Source of the DNA: Fischerella sp.
GTDB lineage: Bacteria > Cyanobacteriota > Cyanobacteriia > Cyanobacteriales > Nostocaceae
Direction: 5' to 3'
DNA: 5,854 bases
Assembly: GCA_026419705.1 (NCBI GenBank)
Contig: JANZYY010000341.1
Span: 1-5,854 of the forward strand
Positions 5,747 through 5,854 of this stretch are shown here, in pieces (the stretch's first letter is position 1; each line of letters begins with the position of its first letter). A program made the translations under genes and the position numbers. The notes beneath the pieces were generated by a model. The model did no database searches, had not been told where the DNA came from, and saw nothing but the letters and a program-made list of their open reading frames with translations.

Positions 5747-5854
5747 ATGAATATCTACATTGCAAAGCTGATACAAGTATCTCAAATGAGTGCCAGAATT
5801 GGTGAAGGAAAAGTTAAGAGAACAAAAATTGCTAGTTTCGTTTTGGCACTGAGC
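5747..5854 (+). CDS. Partial open frame at the right edge, possibly a transposase N-terminus
   Basis: An ATG at 5747 opens 36 codons that run without a stop to the window edge: MNIYIAKLIQVSQ, then IGEGKVKRTKIASFVLALS at the end. GGAGG lies at 5730-5734, 12 nt upstream, and GAGGGG at 5731-5736, 10 nt upstream. In-frame ATGs at 5723 and 5678 are alternative starts, and the frame is open back to a TAA at 5663-5665. The K-x-R/K-T-K-x-x-x-F-x-x-A-L pattern recalls the N-terminal region of some cyanobacterial IS4-type transposases (basic residue, hydrophobic helix, ALxx). This is a weak memory-based resemblance. The adjacent MITE-like repeat gives mild support for a mobile context. It could also be a chance open frame; too little is visible to decide. 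Confidence 0.25.
   Translation, partial: MNIYIAKLIQVSQMSARIGEGKVKRTKIASFVLALS

Noticed and set aside
5553..5765. 70-codon minus-strand frame
   Set aside because: It runs through the right arm of the MITE-like element and half of its central hairpin, and has no ribosome binding site or recognisable protein content.

Overview
The window looks like chromosomal DNA of a filamentous, probably heterocyst-forming (Nostocales-type) cyanobacterium. Three things point there: three copies of the HIP1 octamer GCGATCGC, two intergenic arrays of degenerate 7-bp tandem repeats of the kind scattered through Nostoc/Anabaena-type genomes, and proteins whose sequence reads as cyanobacterial pyruvate kinase and glycogen phosphorylase. 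This assignment is inference from sequence character; no database search was run.

Layout. All three confident genes are on the minus strand, so transcription runs from right to left: glgP (4591 to 2060), then a small stand-alone cyclic-nucleotide-binding-domain (CNB) protein (2019 to 1648), then pyk (1516 to 89). The glgP-CNB gap is 40 bp. The CNB-pyk gap is 131 bp and is largely filled by two opposing heptad-repeat arms that could fold into a long hairpin. The 88 bp left of pyk hold no recognisable gene. Right of glgP lies about 1.1 kb of AT-rich, gene-poor DNA. It holds a second heptad element directly upstream of the glgP ribosome binding site, a weak candidate regulatory site, several inverted repeats, a MITE-like element of about 130 bp with ATACCGATT/AATCGGTAT arms, and a possible gene fragment. 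An open frame on the plus strand, perhaps the start of a transposase, runs off the right edge.

How the genes fit together. Glycogen phosphorylase releases glucose-1-phosphate from stored glycogen, and pyruvate kinase performs the last ATP-forming step of glycolysis. The cluster therefore joins the entry and exit of dark or heterotrophic sugar breakdown. The CNB protein between them has no DNA-binding domain and lacks the usual cAMP-contacting Glu. It could be a small ligand-sensing or adaptor subunit, but its role is unknown.

No defence system, CRISPR array, tRNA/rRNA or complete mobile element is visible. The most unusual parts are the heptad-repeat hairpins placed at gene starts, the divergent CNB protein embedded in a glycogen-catabolism cluster, and the layered repeat debris in the 1.1-kb spacer.
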